The notes: a model not told the origin generated them from the letters alone. A DNA stretch of 64,000 nt from Forficula auricularia (GCA_024734495.1 JALMQS010000225.1:9365094-9429093); one strand, 5' to 3'. Counted from the first letter of the stretch, positions 11,401 to 22,925 are shown. Numbers and translations are program-made.

Positions 11401-12728
11401 ACCCCTTTTGAAAATCCAACAGCCTGGACTTACTTCGAAACTGATAAACTTAAATGGTGAGAGAGAGATCTATCAAAATAGTGTGGCTGAACCGCAACCG
11501 CTAGAACGAAATGACAACCCCAAACTTAGCCATTCACAATTAGTTTCCAAGCTATCTTAAGAAGACAATTAAAAAGATAAAAACTTAAAAGTTTTCTACA
11601 GTGGTAATCTTTAGGGATTTGTTAATAGGATTAATTAAATTTTAAATGATTTTGGATTTTATTATTATTTCCATTACTAGACAACAAATATAAATGAAAG
11701 TTTCTATCTGATAGCCAAATTTTTACAGATTTTAACATTGATCCCGAAATTTTGAATTCGAATTTTCAGGAAAAAACGTTTAGAAGTTAATGGAATCTAG
11801 TAAAACCGATTTCAGCTATAGATCTATTAAGTGGCTGATTTACATACTTAGCAGTCTTGGTCCACCTGAGCCAAGTTTCGTGTACCTACCCTTAAGAGTA
11901 GGTTAAAAACGAGGGGTGAATCGCGACCTAAAATCGTGTACACCTACTTCCACTTCCATTTCCAAATAAAAGTCAATAGATGTAGGGGTATTATCTAATG
12001 AATTCCAAAATAATCCCAAATAAATCCAAAGACGTGTACACCTAGTTCCAATCGCGGTTTACCCATCGGTAAAAAATAAAAAATAAAAAAATTTCTGTAT
12101 TAATCACGAAAGCATAATATTTTTAGTCGGTTTTAAAATAATAATTTAAATTTCCTAATCTTAATAAATTTTATTTGTCTTGAAATATTAGTGGATTTAT
12201 AGCTCATTATAGAAATCATAACCAGCTGTTGAATCGGACTTCGGCGGGCATCAGGTTAATAAATTTTATTTTTCATGAACTATTAGTGGGTTTTAAAATA
12301 ATAATTTAAATTTCCTAATCTTAATAAGTTTTATTTGTCATGTGGGTCTTAAAATTAAAAAAAAATCACGTCGGCGTCGTCGTGGCCCTTGAAACGATTA
12401 TTATAAGTATAGATAACTTAAAAACATTTTGATTAACTGTTATTTGTACATCTTGATTTTGGGTGGCACCCAAAATCCCGACAGCCAAAATTCCGATAAG
12501 CCAAGCCGAAATCCCGACATGTGAAAATTCAGACGTTATTTTAATATTTTATTAATCTTTTTAATATTTTCCCTTTGATTTTTATTTACTATAATTGAAA
12601 AGAACTTTAAAATTTCTTAAATTGGACAAAAAATCAGATACATGTTTACTAGATAAATTTCCAGCTGATTCTGAAGACCTGCCCCCTGCAGCGAGCTTAT
12701 CAAAATACTGTTGGAGAAAGTTATAATA
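11401..12728. other. Non-coding sequence with a 50-bp direct duplication
   Basis: TTTTAAAATAATAATTTAAA followed by TTTCCTAATCTTAATAA occurs at about 12131-12190 and again at about 12292-12350, so a segment of about 160 bp seems tandemly duplicated. AAAATCCCGACAGCC-type short repeats lie at 12470-12520. No gene is recognised. Confidence 0.45.
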
Positions 12729-12992
12729 TTTAATTGAAAAGTTTTTGTTTTGCCGAGAGTAGCAGATTTGTTGATTCACAAAGAGAAACAAAGAGGTTGT
12801 CCTCGCTTGATGCAAATAAACATACACACATATATATATATTGAGATGATATATCTGTATATATATTATTATATCAAACAAATAAATAATATATATACAG
12901 ATATATCATCTCGATATATATATATATATGTGTGTATGTTTATTTGCATCAAGCAGAAGACAACCTCTTTGTTTCTCTTTGTGAAAGTTATA
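12729..12992. mobile_element. GAGAGTAGCAG-family inverted-repeat element, copy 2
   Basis: This has the same ends as the 10819 copy, but the interior is reduced to a near-perfect palindrome of TA-rich sequence around TATATCTGTATATA. The arms AAAGAGAAACAAAGAGGTTG and CAACCTCTTTGTTTCTCTTT are exact complements. No coding sequence is present. Confidence 0.75.
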
Positions 12993-13984
12993 ATAGTTCA
13001 AATAGTCCAGTCAAATTGTGCTCAAATGGGCCTCTATGGGGAAAGTTTTGGGGTAGTTCTGATTTTTTGCATATATATGTCTTTTGGGGGGCGAAATCCA
13101 AATCTGAGGTCTCCCACCAAAATTTCGTGACGCAACATTGTAGAAAATGCAAAAAAAGGGTGAAAATTTCCATTTTTGGCGTTTTTTCGCTTACAACTCA
13201 GAAACTATCAACTTTTCGTAAATAACATTCCTATTAAAAATGAATGTTCATAAAATTTCCTACAAATCTCATAATTTAAGTTTCTTTCACCAACCAAAAG
13301 TGGCTTTTGTGCATTCCTGCTAATATTCGGGCTCTTCCTCTACAAACGTATACCACGGACACCTTAAGCGGTTTATATGATAAAAATGATAGTAAATAAA
13401 AAGTACATAAAATATAAAATAAAAGGACACGATTTTTGTATTGGTATCTAACAAACAAAAAATCGGATACCTAATGATTGTTTTTCCCAACTTCACTGTT
13501 TGTTTTCCATCGTTTATTTTACTTTACATCAAACCTTTACACGCACCCTATTTCGTTCCATCTGTTTCACTCTGTACTCTCTGATTCGTTGGTCAATATT
13601 AATCAACAGTTTGAATGAGTTTTAAATATATTTTCCCGTTAAATAGAAATCTCTTACTCTCAATACAATATTTACAAAGTGGCTGCTTTTAATAAGCTTT
13701 AGTAATGTATCTATATTTAGTATTTGTTTATTGTAGATTTTTAAATCGAAATATGAAACAAATTTATTTGAAATCATAACATAATATGAAGTAGTCGAAA
13801 AGTTAATTAACATGAGTGTTTGAATTTTCCGAGATTTATAATACAAACATTTAATGATTACGGATGCCAGGTAAAAAATTTGTTAAATGTCTAAAATTAT
13901 TTAAATATATAGTGTAAAATTAAAAAAAAAGGAAAAATATTTCAAGGTTTAATTTCTATAAATGTTTGTGATTTTTTATTACAT
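12993..13984. other. Non-coding sequence
   Basis: Several overlapping short frames occur on both strands, but none resembles a known protein. No repeat partner is seen. Confidence 0.4.
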
Positions 13985-14265
13985 TTCCATAAAGGATATG
14001 GCCAACCAAGTATTGTAATCGTAGATGAAAAAAGTGTTTTTTTGCTTCGTTTTTTCAAAATATCTCAAAAACGGCTGAAACGATTTTGATTTAAAAAATT
14101 GAGCAAAACGAAGGCGTTTTTGTTTACAAAAAAGCTCTAATGAGTGAACATCGAAAATATGATATTTTTCGAGATATTGACAGTTTTGTCAAAATGTCTG
14201 CTAGTTAGTACGTACGTACGTTACCAAATTTTTATGTTCACTCTAGCTTAAAAACTGGTGTGAAT
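13985..14265 (-). mobile_element. Partial copy of the TTTACCATACA element
   Basis: The reverse complement matches the right half of the elements at 18611-19406 and 47970-48825: AAAGAGCTTTTTTGTA-like and TTTTGAGATATTTTGAAAAA blocks, a CGATTACAATACTTG terminus and the CGTACGTACGTTACCAAATT region. Both ends are degraded. Confidence 0.55.
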
Positions 14266-14463
14266 ATTAAAACGAAATTGAGATTAAGAATTGATTAGAT
14301 TTTGGATGAAATCGAACAGAAATTAGAAATTGAAATTATAAGATTTTCAAAGCAAAAAAAAAAATAACAAGAAAAATGAAATATACTCTAAAATGAACCT
14401 ATAATAAAAAAGAATTAGCCAAAATTGGGGAGTTTAATATAATTTTTTTGCAAACTTTTTTTT

Positions 14464-14510
14464 GCGACTTCGGCTTTGCAACCAATTAAGTTGGAAATAG
14501 TATCCGTTTT
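14464..14510 (+). repeat. Short dispersed repeat shared with 41100-41148
   Basis: TTCGGCTTTGCAACCAATTA here and TTCGGCTATGCAACCAAATA at about 41109 are followed in both places by a G-rich linker and AAATAGTATCCGTT. It is a remnant of an unidentified repeat. Confidence 0.5.
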
Positions 14511-14862
14511 TTAATGTTTGATTGTATTTAAAGTGTGGTAAGTGAAAGTCATGTGATCAAATAACGCAAGAAAAAAGAATGGATAGATAAAAGGTATGTA
14601 GAGTTTTCATTAAAATTATGGATGGCAGCTTTCATTCCATGTTTTGTTGTTTTTTTCTTTTATATTTCATTCTATTTTGTTTTAAATTAATTCTTAGAAA
14701 TGTTTACATACAAACTATGCCCTACCCCAAAGTATGAAATCTATAGCCCAACGAATGATTTTATTGCTTTATTTTGATTTTTTTTTTATATGCGTTTAAA
14801 AGGCAAAATAATTTTTATAGGCTGCAATAGAAATATCTTTTAAAAACATACTACCTATTGTT

Positions 14863-15945
14863 AACCGACTTCAAAAAAGGAGGAGGTTCTCAATTCGACT
14901 GAATTTTTATTTTTTTATTTTATTGTCTCTATGTTACCTGATATCTTCGCCAATTGTGAACCGATTTCGGTGATTTTTTTTGCATTGGGTTCAGTCTAGT
15001 TTCCAATTAGTAAAAATATAAATTTCATTGGTATTAGACCTTTTTTGTTATGTTTGATTCTTTCTGCTTTTGGATCAGTATAGCACCAAGATAGTCAAGA
15101 TACCTAACTATTTATTTATTTTATCTATGTTCAGCGAGAACTTTTTGCCATGTGGACCGATTTCGATGATTCTTTTTTTATTGGAAAGGGGGTACCTTAG
15201 GGGTGATCCCATATTACTTTGGTCAAGTTCTGATGATATGATCAATGACGAAATAACGTAAATCTCCAATTCTTATGAGCAAATAATCGAAATTATAATA
15301 AATAAAATCTTTTATAAAAAAAAAACTTAAAACATTCATTTAAAACCCGCAAACGTTTCTAGAGAATTTCTATATTTATGAATTGAATTTTATTATCATT
15401 TTCTGATTCATTCGACCGACGCTTTCTCTTACGAGATGCATCCAAGGTATTATATTAAGTCTCACTATTAATAGCTTCACTAAAAAGAGAAAAATAAAAA
15501 TAATTTTTATAAAAAAATTAAAACCGACTTCAAAAAAATTAAATGCAACAAATAAAATAATGAGAACTCAAAAAATCAAATAAAATGCACTAAAAGGTAT
15601 AAAATAATTATCTAATTTAGTTACAACTACTTAAACGATGAAATATTAACATGATATCACTTTTGAAGTCGGTGCCAAACAAACTATATAAGCGAGGGTA
15701 CCCGCCAAACGTACTAAGTAAGGTCCTTCGAGTTCGATTCATAAATGTATATGTTTGGCACCGACTTCAAAAAGTGATTTGATGTTAATATTTCGTCGTT
15801 TAGTTGTAACTAAATTAGATAATTATTTTATACCTTTTAGTGCATTTTATTTTATTTTGTAGTTTTCATTATTTTATTTGTTGCAATTAATTTTTTTGAA
15901 GCCGGTTTTATTTTTTTTTTTATAAAAATTATTTTGTAAAGTTCA
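14863..15945 (+). mobile_element. Composite ACCGACTTC element, copy C1
   Basis: The unit starts TTAACCGACTTCAAAAAAGG and has about 630 bp of non-coding body, including GTGAACCGATTTC, GCATTGGGTTCAGTCTAG, ATTGGAAAGGGGGTACCTTA and GGTCAAGTTCTGATGATATG. It then continues into a 390-bp foldback whose arms both begin ACCGACTTCAAAAA. The same body-plus-foldback order recurs in C2 (20240-22232), C3 (23925-24645) and C4 (39718-40915), so it behaves as one family. Similar sequences starting ACCGACTTCAAAAAAGGAGG are, as I recall, widespread in insect genomes. No transposase is encoded. Confidence 0.75.
15525..15920. repeat. Foldback core of C1 (two 160-bp arms, about 75-bp loop)
   Basis: The outer pair AACCGACTTCAAAAAAATTA and TAATTTTTTTGAAGCCGGTT, and the inner pair GAAGTCGGTGCCAAACA and TGTTTGGCACCGACTTC, bracket a loop. 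The loop reads GCGAGGGTACCCGCCAAACG followed by TACTAAGTAAGG. Relative to the body, the loop orientation here is the same as in C4 and opposite to C2 and C3. Confidence 0.75.
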
Positions 15946-16339
15946 TTCATAAATAGTGGACAAAATTTTTCAATGAAAATAAAGATGGATATTTGGAATA
16001 ACTCAAGAATTAATTGAGATATCGAAATGCGGTTTACGGGCTTGTAAAGGAATAAATAAAATACCTACTTACTATACATAGGTTAGGGTCTCCGTAATAT
16101 TGATATAGTTATTTTTTTTTTCAATCCTCTCCCTAAAAATCTTAAAACTATTGAAAAAATTCTCCCTAAAGATATTTCAGCCATTTTAGATAGCATGAAA
16201 CCATGCCTGCCATGCCATCACAAAGTTTGAATTTTAAATCGGAATTAACCTGAGATTTATACATTTTTTAGATTTTGAGGTTAACCCTTTTTTTATATAA
16301 ATATTTTGACTTGAAAATGTGTAGGTATATTATATATTT
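15946..16339. other. Non-coding sequence
   Basis: No gene or repeat partner is recognised. Confidence 0.4.
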
Positions 16340-16344
16340 TGTGG

Positions 16345-16690
16345 TTGTTGTATCCGAAAACAACTTAAAAGCTTTGTGGACCTACGGGGCGCAGTTGTGG
16401 AGCTGTGCGGAAAAAACTCATATTGAGACAATACAAAAGTTTCAAAATTAAAAGTATTGCGATGCATCGTGGATGCTCCTAGATACATGCGTACGGATCG
16501 GCTAGATAAGGACTTAAAAATTAAAGACAGTGAGGTATCTTGCCACGAAGCACTTCTGGCAAACCACAGAAACAGTGAAGCATCAAGAAGACTCCTCAAT
16601 ATAGCTTGGAAGATAAGAAGGCTGAAAATGATAAATCCGAATGATCTCGCGTCAACAAATGAATTGACACTTAATAAATAAGCAGCCATT
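16345..16690 (+). pseudogene. Jockey-type LINE reverse transcriptase, C-terminal fragment
   Basis: With one frame change near 16450 the + strand encodes WTYGAQLWSCAEKTHIETIQ, then RCIVDAPRYMRTDRLDKDLK and a tail ending at a stop at 16679-16681. The WTYG-QLWG-A---(N)I--IQ-FQ--VLR-IVDAPWYVRN pattern is the hallmark of the region after the palm and thumb in Jockey-clade non-LTR retrotransposon proteins. Only the last 115 or so residues survive, so the copy is 5'-truncated and frame-shifted. A short fragment of the same region lies at 42555-42600 (WTYGALLWDCAKK). Confidence 0.8.
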
Positions 16691-16746
16691 GGCATAGACC
16701 AAAAGAGTTCCACAACCAATGAAATTTTATTACTTACTTAGGTTAC

Positions 16747-17088
16747 TTAGGCGACCAGTTCCTGAGTACGGCGGTTCGGGGCACGCGGATCCCAATTCTC
16801 ACGCCATCGTCTTCTATCACGCGCCAGGGTGGTCCAGTGAAGTTTTACGCATCCTTGATCTGCCCTTGTGGAGTAATTGAATGAGACCAAATCCGCCCAA
16901 CGGATAGGCGGTCTGCCTACTGGTCTTGTAATATCTCTTGATATCCACAGTTGCAGAGCCGTACTGCATCTTGAGTCATTCCTTCTCATGAGATGACCCG
17001 CCCAATCATGTTTAGCCTTATTGATGTGCGCCAGCATGTCTTTAACACCAGACCTCTGTCGGAGTTGTGGAGACCGCGCTGACGTTGG
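16747..17088 (-). pseudogene. RTE-type LINE protein, C-terminal fragment
   Basis: The minus strand encodes HINKAKHDWAGHLMRRNDSR, then TRPVGRPPIRWADL and a terminal WTTLARDRRRWRENWDPRA before the stop at 16747. The pattern KW-WAGH--R---RW...-R-VGRPP-RW-D...A-DR--W is typical of the C-terminus of RTE-like endonuclease-reverse transcriptases. It lies back-to-back with two Jockey fragments on the opposite strand. The frame upstream of about 17088 (MKSWGPTS) belongs to the neighbouring element read backwards. Confidence 0.75.
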
Positions 17089-17090
17089 TC

Positions 17091-17300
17091 CCCATGACTT
17101 CAAGGAACTGGAACTCTCTCCCAGCCTCTATCTTTCCCAGCACCTATAATCTTCAAACCTTCAAAACCGGAGTGCATAGGCGCCTACGTCTACACCCTCT
17201 TACTTAATCAACTTTCCCTTTTCTTCGGTAATGCAATGGTCTTTCGAGATCCATAGGGGCTGCATCTTTACTGGTACTCCCTTCTTGCATTCGATTGAAT
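17091..17300 (+). pseudogene. 3' end of a Jockey-type LINE (same family as 20945-22031)
   Basis: From 17094 the + strand reads MTSRNWNSLPASIFPSTYNL and continues to a stop at 17205-17207. The 3' untranslated region (ATGGTCTTTCGAGATCCATA, CCCTTCTTGCATTCGATTG) and an A-rich tail follow. It is almost identical to the end of the minus-strand copy at 20945-22031, so only about 210 bp of the 3' end was inserted or kept. Confidence 0.8.
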
Positions 17301-17862
17301 TAAAAAATATATATATATAGTTACTGAGTCGAAACTATATTGGCAGCCTGCACCGATCCGATTGAAAAATAATCGAAATTAATCAAAAAATTATAATGTA
17401 TTTTTTATTTATTAAAATAATAAATAAATAAAATGAAAAAATAAAAAATATATTAGAAATTTTTGATTAATTCCGAATATTTTTCAATTTTTAAAAAGAC
17501 GTTACTTGTTTTATTTTGAAATGTATATATGAAATTAAAGCATTATTGAATTAATGTTGGGGCCTCAAATAATTATCTCATGGGCACAATGTTTGAAATA
17601 GCTGATATTCAAATATTTTAATAGTTGGTATATATTTGGTATATAATACAGTACATATGATTTTCCTTATCTTCAGCATAGTTTAAGAATAGTTGTAACG
17701 AAAAAAAATTATAAATTGTTTAAGCATATATAAATTATTTTCCTTCAGAACAAATTTTATAAGAAATTTTGTCTTTAAATTATTGTGGGTAATAGAATCC
17801 CAAGAAGATACAAAGCAAATTATCCATGTCTTTTTCTTTAATTATGTTTTTAAAATAAAAAA
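17301..17862. other. AT-rich non-coding sequence
   Basis: No gene is recognised. A TA microsatellite occurs near 17307-17320. Confidence 0.45.
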
Positions 17863-17864
17863 TA

Positions 17865-18163
17865 CAGTAGAGTCCCGAAAACTCGATAACTCGGCAACAA
17901 TCTGGCAGGGCGAAAAACCGTATTTTCATGTAGTAAAGACTGTATGTCTTCATAAAGTACGTACTTTTCCTTTGTTTAAGGGTATTTGGGTAGATTATTC
18001 TCTGTTGTATTTTCAAGCAAACAATACATACAAATACAGTACTACATTTTCTGAGAAAACACTCGTACTTATTCTTTTTTAACCTTATTCCCGATAACCC
18101 GGCATTTTCACAAACTCAGTCACCCTTCGGTCCACATTAGGCCGTGTTTTCGGGACTCTACTG
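17865..18163. mobile_element. pogo/Tigger-like MITE, 299 bp
   Basis: The terminal inverted repeats CAGTAGAGTCCCGAAAAC and GTTTTCGGGACTCTACTG are perfect over 18 bp. The element is flanked by TA on both sides (17863-17864 and 18164-18165). Inner sequences also pair partly (ACTCGGCAAC / AACCCGGCA). The CAGT-(A/G)-x-CCC-type ends and TA duplication are typical of pogo-group Tc1/mariner elements. No transposase is encoded. Confidence 0.8.
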
Positions 18164-18610
18164 TATTATTATCAAGCATGATAATAATGTCTAATGTGTG
18201 TACAGTTTTTCATACCCACTATCTTAAGAATTGAAGATTGTTGAAAATCATTTTGGTTCTATATTTCAAAAACAAAGAATTAATTTGATTTTGAGATTTC
18301 TACCTTTAAATTTCAAACTGAAAAATACAGAAAATCAAGAAAACATTGAATTGTTATATAAGAAGTTTTAGCTAATTTAGCAATTTGCAACATAGGCTGT
18401 ATCTTTATTCCAAGTTTCACCGTTCTATACCAAACTGTTCGCTGATAGAAAAAAAATCGATTCAGCAAAATTTGCAGAAACCGTATCGAATATTGAAAAA
18501 ATGTGCTCAGTTATTCTTAAAAAAAAATTGTTATAATAAAAATTAAGCTATAAACTTTCTAATAGTTTTATCAAATAACCTGACGTGTTCTGATGTGGTC
18601 ATCCACTTGA

Positions 18611-19406
18611 CTTTACCATACACCCTGGCCCTTCTCTTATATTTAATATTTAATAAAATTATTTATAATCATGTAGGGGAGGGGGGGGGTTAGTTTTTGA
18701 ATTTTTAGACATCTGGGGGCCCACTGATTATGTATACAAAATTTCGTTTAGTTTGGTACAAGACCCTATAATTTCATTTTTTGACCCTACACCACCCCCC
18801 ATCCCCCATTTTAAGCTGTTAGTTTTTGCATTTTTAGACTTCTCTGGCCCCACTGATTATGTATAGAAAATTTGGTTGAGTTTGGTAAATGGCCAAGATT
18901 TTCATTTTTTGACTCCCCCCCCCCATTTTGGGCTGTTAGTTTTTGCATTTTTAGACTTCTGGGATCCCACGGATTATGTATACAAAATTTGGTTGAGTTT
19001 GTTCAAATGGCCTAGATTTTTAATTTTAACCCTCCAACTCCACCCTCCCTTAATTTTGTGTCGATATGCACCAAAATCTAATCGGCTCTTAATCTCAATG
19101 GACCAAAACTACGTGTGAAATTTGGTTTTGATATTCACACTAGTTTTTGGGCTAGCTCGTCCACAAAAATTTGGTAACGAACAGACTAACATACTAACAG
19201 ACTTTTTACAGTTATTATCTCGAAAAATATAATTTTTTCGATGTTCACTTATTAGAGCTTTTTTGTAGACCTAAATGCCATGGTTTTGCTTAATTTTTTT
19301 AATCAAAATAGTTTAAGCCGTTTTTTGAGATATTTTGAAAAAAAGAAGGAAAAAACACTTTTTTTATACACGATTACAATACTTGACCATACCCTGTATG
19401 GTAAAC
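18611..19406 (+). mobile_element. TTTACCATACA element with internal minisatellite, copy 1
   Basis: The ends are CTTTACCATACACCC and CCCTGTATGGTAAAC, an inverted repeat of about 14 bp. Inside are three tandem units of about 117-129 bp beginning at 18692, 18821 and 18938. The unit consists of AGTTTTTGCATTTTTAGACT, CCACTGATTATGTATACAAA, TTTGGT(T)GAGTTTGGTAAATG and GCCAAGATTTTCATTTTTTG, and ends in a poly-C tract. The right part holds AGAGCTTTTTTGTAGACC and CGATTACAATACTTGACC. Other copies are at 28193-28490, 38494-38660 (partial), 47970-48825 and 13985-14265 (partial). Confidence 0.7.
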
Positions 19407-19409
19407 TAA

Positions 19410-20235
19410 AAATGTAATGAAATACATCAGTGATATTTCGAGTAACAGCAAAATTTTTCATATCTTGAATATAAAAAATTACTTTTGATATAATTAGTGC
19501 GTTCTATATTTTTCTCAAAAATTTTAAATTCTTGTAAGGTAATTTAAAATTAATTTAATTTGATATCTCTTTTATTTTACTAATTTTGTGTAAGCTACCA
19601 CTTTTTTTACTTTATTTTATCAATCATTTCGACATTTACACTATGAATATTCCATCCGGAAGAGAATAATTCTTTCAATTATTAGTAAACAAAATGCTAA
19701 ATTTATTAGAAGCCAATAAACGTGCAATAAATACCCTTTTTATTGTCCTTTTAGTAAAACCCACCCCTGTTTTTTTCCCATTTCGGTTGAATATTTTTTT
19801 TAATATCAATTCAATAAAATTGGCCATTAGTTCTCAAAGCCTGTAAAAAAAAAATTCGCTAACAACACCAACAACAGTTAATCGGCAATGATTTTATTCG
19901 ATGTTGTTTAATGCAATTTCAATTAAATTTTATTCTTCTCATGAATGAGTTTGGGTTTGTTTTTTGCTTTTTTTCCCTTTTATTCTTTTTTATATATAGT
20001 TTACATTTTCATTTTTTGTTTTATCGAATATTTGAATGTCAAATTTCATTTTTTGATTCACCTTAAATGATTTTAGATTTCTAAATCTTAATTTATAGAT
20101 TTGTAATTACAAGGCGAAAAATTTTATATAAGTTTTAAATAGTAATTTAATGATTCGATTTTTTATTTATTAAGTTCTATCTATTTTAAAGGTGATTTAA
20201 TTTTTAATTTAACTTTTAAGGTAAATCATTTTAAA
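19410..20235. other. AT-rich non-coding sequence
   Basis: No gene, repeat or RNA is recognised. Confidence 0.45.
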
Positions 20236-20944
20236 ATAATATAATTTTTATAAAAAAAATAAAACCGACTTCAAAAAAATTAAATGCAACAAATAAAATA
20301 ATAAGAACTTAAAAATCAAATAAAATACACTAAAAGGTATAAAATAATTATCTTATTTAGTTACAACTATACGACGAAATATTAACATGAAATTACTTTT
20401 TGAAGTCGGTGCCAAACAAACTAAACCTATAAGCGAGCGTACCCACCAAACGTACTAAGATCCGTCGAGTGCGATTCATAAAATATATATGTTTGGCACC
20501 GACTTCAAAAAGTGATTTCATGTTAATATTTCGTCGTTTAATTGTAACTAAATAAGATAATTATTTTATACATTTTAGTGTATTTTATTTGATTTTTAAG
20601 TTATTATTATTTTATTTGTTGCATTTAATTTTTTTGAAGTCGGTTTTATTTTATTTTTTATAAAAATTGTTTTTATTTTTCACTTTTTAGTGATGTTATT
20701 AATAGTGACTTAATATAATACCTTGCATGCATCTCGTAAGAGAAAGCGTCGGGCGAATGAATAAGAAAACGATAATAAAATTCAATTCATAAATATAGAA
20801 ATTCTCTCGAAACGTTTTCGGGTTTTAAATGAATTGGAGATTTACGTTATTTCGTCATTGATCATATCTTCAAGACTTGGCCAAATTAATATGGTACTAC
20901 CCCTAAGGCATCCTCTTTCCAATAAAAAAAGAATCATTAAAATC

Positions 20945-22031
20945 GTTTTTTTTTTTTTTTTTTTAATGCAATCGAATGCAAGAAGGGTGCACCAGTAAAG
21001 GTGTAGCCCCTATGGATCTCGAAAGACCCTTGCATTACCGAAGAGAAGGGAAAGTTGATTAAGTGAGAGGGTGTAGACGTAGGTGTCTATGCACCCTGGT
21101 TTTGAAGGTTTGAAGATCATAGGTGCTGGGAAAGATAGAGGCTGGGAGAGAGTTCCAGTTCCTTGAAGTCATGGGGATATATGTATTCGCGAATGAAGTG
21201 GTCCGGCACTTTTCCAATTTGACCGCAAAAGAGTGTTGGGAGTCGGCAAAACGTGTGCTGCGTGCAAAGTATGCTTTGGGGGGAATTATTGACTTTATCT
21301 CATCAGAGCACCTGCCGTGATAGTATCTATAGAAAAGGGAAAGGGCAGAGACATCTCTTCGATGAGCCAACGAGTCGAGGGAGTCGGTGAGGGTAGAATC
21401 GTCAATTAGCCTGACGGCTCGTTTCTGAATTGCATCAAGGGTAGCAAGAGAATATTTTGAGGCTCCTCTCCACAGATGAGAGCAGTATTCGAGATAGGGG
21501 CGGATTTGGGCCTTGTAGATGGTGAGAAGTTGTGGGGGTTTGTAAAATCGCTTGGACCTGAATAAGAAGCCAATCTTCCTTGCTGCAGATTTCGCCACAG
21601 AGGAGATGTGTTCATTCCAAGACAGGTCAGATGCGACAGAGACGCCCAACATGGATAGGCTGTCACACATTTTCAGGGTATTCGAATCGAAGTGAATATC
21701 AGGGAAATCTCTATTTTCGCGCCTAGAAATTAGACAACATTGAGTCTTATTTGAATTAAAGTTAACTAAATTTTGAGAGCCCCATTTATTCAGTTTGTCT
21801 AGGTCGAGAGTAATTGAGGAGGCAATATTGATTCGATTATTCGGGAGAGAGGGTTTGCCGTGTAGAGTGCTATCGTCGGCGTAACAATGAGTGGGGTTTG
21901 CCGTTTGATCAATAAGGTCGTTTATATAAATAAGGAAGAGTGTGGAGGAGATTACAGAGCCTTGGGGAACACCAGAGTTTGTAGAGAACGATTCAGATGA
22001 TGTTCCATCCACCACAACTTTTATACTTCGG
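20945..22031 (-). mobile_element. 5'-truncated Jockey-type LINE inserted in C2
   Basis: The poly-T run at about 20946-20964 is the poly-A tail on the minus strand, and the 3' untranslated region follows to 21058. The 5' side stops inside the reverse transcriptase and joins the C2 sequence at about 22030. The target in C2 would read AAAATCGGTTCATAAAC; only a CG is shared at the two junctions, so there is no clear target-site duplication. Confidence 0.85.
21059..22031 (-). pseudogene. Reverse transcriptase of a Jockey-type LINE (5'-truncated, frame intact)
   Basis: About 320 residues of uninterrupted frame encode the palm onward: SGVPQGSVISSTLFLIYIND (RT motif B region), then CYADDSTLHG with the catalytic YADD at residues 60-63 of the open frame. 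Next come LDKLNKWGSQNLVNFNSNKT (motif D) and LGVSVASDLSWNEHI (motif E). The C-terminal region follows with SAARKIGFLFRSKRFY, YKAQIRPYLEYCSHLW and RNWNSLPASIF, and the normal stop is at 21059. The endonuclease and fingers are missing. The first ten or so residues of the open frame come from the flanking composite element. The open frame suggests a fairly young insertion. Products would be cytoplasmic or nuclear RNP proteins in an intact element; this copy cannot act alone. Confidence 0.9.
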
Positions 22032-22447
22032 TTCATAAACAAAGAAGTTATGCCTATCAAAACATATCAAAAAAGGTCCAATACCAATGAAAAAAAACGT
22101 GACCAATCGGAAGCTAGACTGAACCCAATGCAAAAAAAATCATCAAAATCGGTTCACAATCATATGAGGTAACATAGACACAAAAAAATAATCAGTTGAA
22201 TTGAGAACCTCCTCCTTTTTTGTCGGTTAAAAATATAATAATTTTCTAAAATGTTTGAAATACTTAGGGATATTTTCGGTAGAGTATGAATCAACTCATT
22301 TTCGTACATTTTACAACTCGCAATTTTGACGCTTTTTCAAATATGGCTCGCATCTATGGAGACGGGCCTCCAAACATTATTTTGCTATTATGGGTGTAAT
22401 TCTGAAGAGATCACTAAAACCGATAAAAGACTCAGTATTGTCTAGCT

Positions 22448-22673
22448 CAGGGGTCTCTAAACTACTGCTCGCGGGCCAAATCCGGCCCTTGAAACTTTTT
22501 CATACGGCCTGTGGATTCTACAGAATTAGTTCACAAATATTCACTAAATTAATGATTAATTCCATATAATAGAGTTTTATTAATATAATTTCCGTATAAT
22601 ATTCCCATTGTTTCCGCTCATTGTTTTCAGTGTTTACAGATGGCCCTATTTCTAAAAAGTTTGGGGATCCCTG
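22448..22673. mobile_element. hAT-like MITE, about 226 bp
   Basis: The ends CAGGGGTCTCTAAACTA and AAGTTTGGGGATCCCTG are imperfect inverted repeats. The adjacent 8-bp segments GTCTAGCT (22440-22447) and GCCTATCT (22674-22681) match at 6 of 8 positions, consistent with an aged 8-bp duplication. The internal CTCGCGGGCCAAATCCGGCC is typical of such hAT MITEs. Confidence 0.7.
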
Positions 22674-22683
22674 GCCTATCTTG

Positions 22684-22748
22684 TTCAAATTCCTGGCCTT
22701 ACGACAAGCAAGGAATACTATGTACCAATTCTACCCTCGGTCCACAGG
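22684..22748 (+). repeat. Diverged copy of the block at 10087-10135
   Basis: CTTACGACAAGCAAGGAATA and GGTCCACAGGG correspond to CTTACGACAAGCAGGGAGTA and AACCCGCAGGG. It belongs to a dispersed repeat I cannot name. Confidence 0.5.
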
Positions 22749-22925
22749 GGACAAGAATATTTTTTCTATTTAATGACAATAGGCCTTTTATATAAAATAA
22801 TTAAAAATTAATTTTATTATTAATTTATAATTTGGGTTGTTATCGTCCATCTTTGAAAATAATTAGGTTGGATATTGGGATCTTGGACTTGAGAAAATAA
22901 TTAAAAGCTAAATTTCCAAAAGTTG

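Larger units (their letters stand above)
20240..22232 (-). mobile_element. Composite ACCGACTTC element, copy C2, split by a LINE insertion
   Basis: On the minus strand the element starts near 22232 (TTAACCGACAAAAAAGGAGG) and runs to the GATTTTGAT(G) position near 22031. It is then interrupted by a Jockey-type LINE and resumes at about 20945 with CGATTTTAATGATTC. It continues through the body to its foldback at 20260-20650. Both halves align to consecutive parts of C1, which proves the nesting. The foldback loop is inverted relative to C1. Confidence 0.8.

Noticed and set aside
11038..11460. 140-residue frame inside the GAGAGTAGCAG element
   Set aside because: Made of N/K/I/Y codons from AT-rich and TA-repeat DNA.
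12750..13225. Overlapping frames of about 97-126 residues
   Set aside because: They span the foldback and adjacent non-coding sequence in two frames; no domain is visible.
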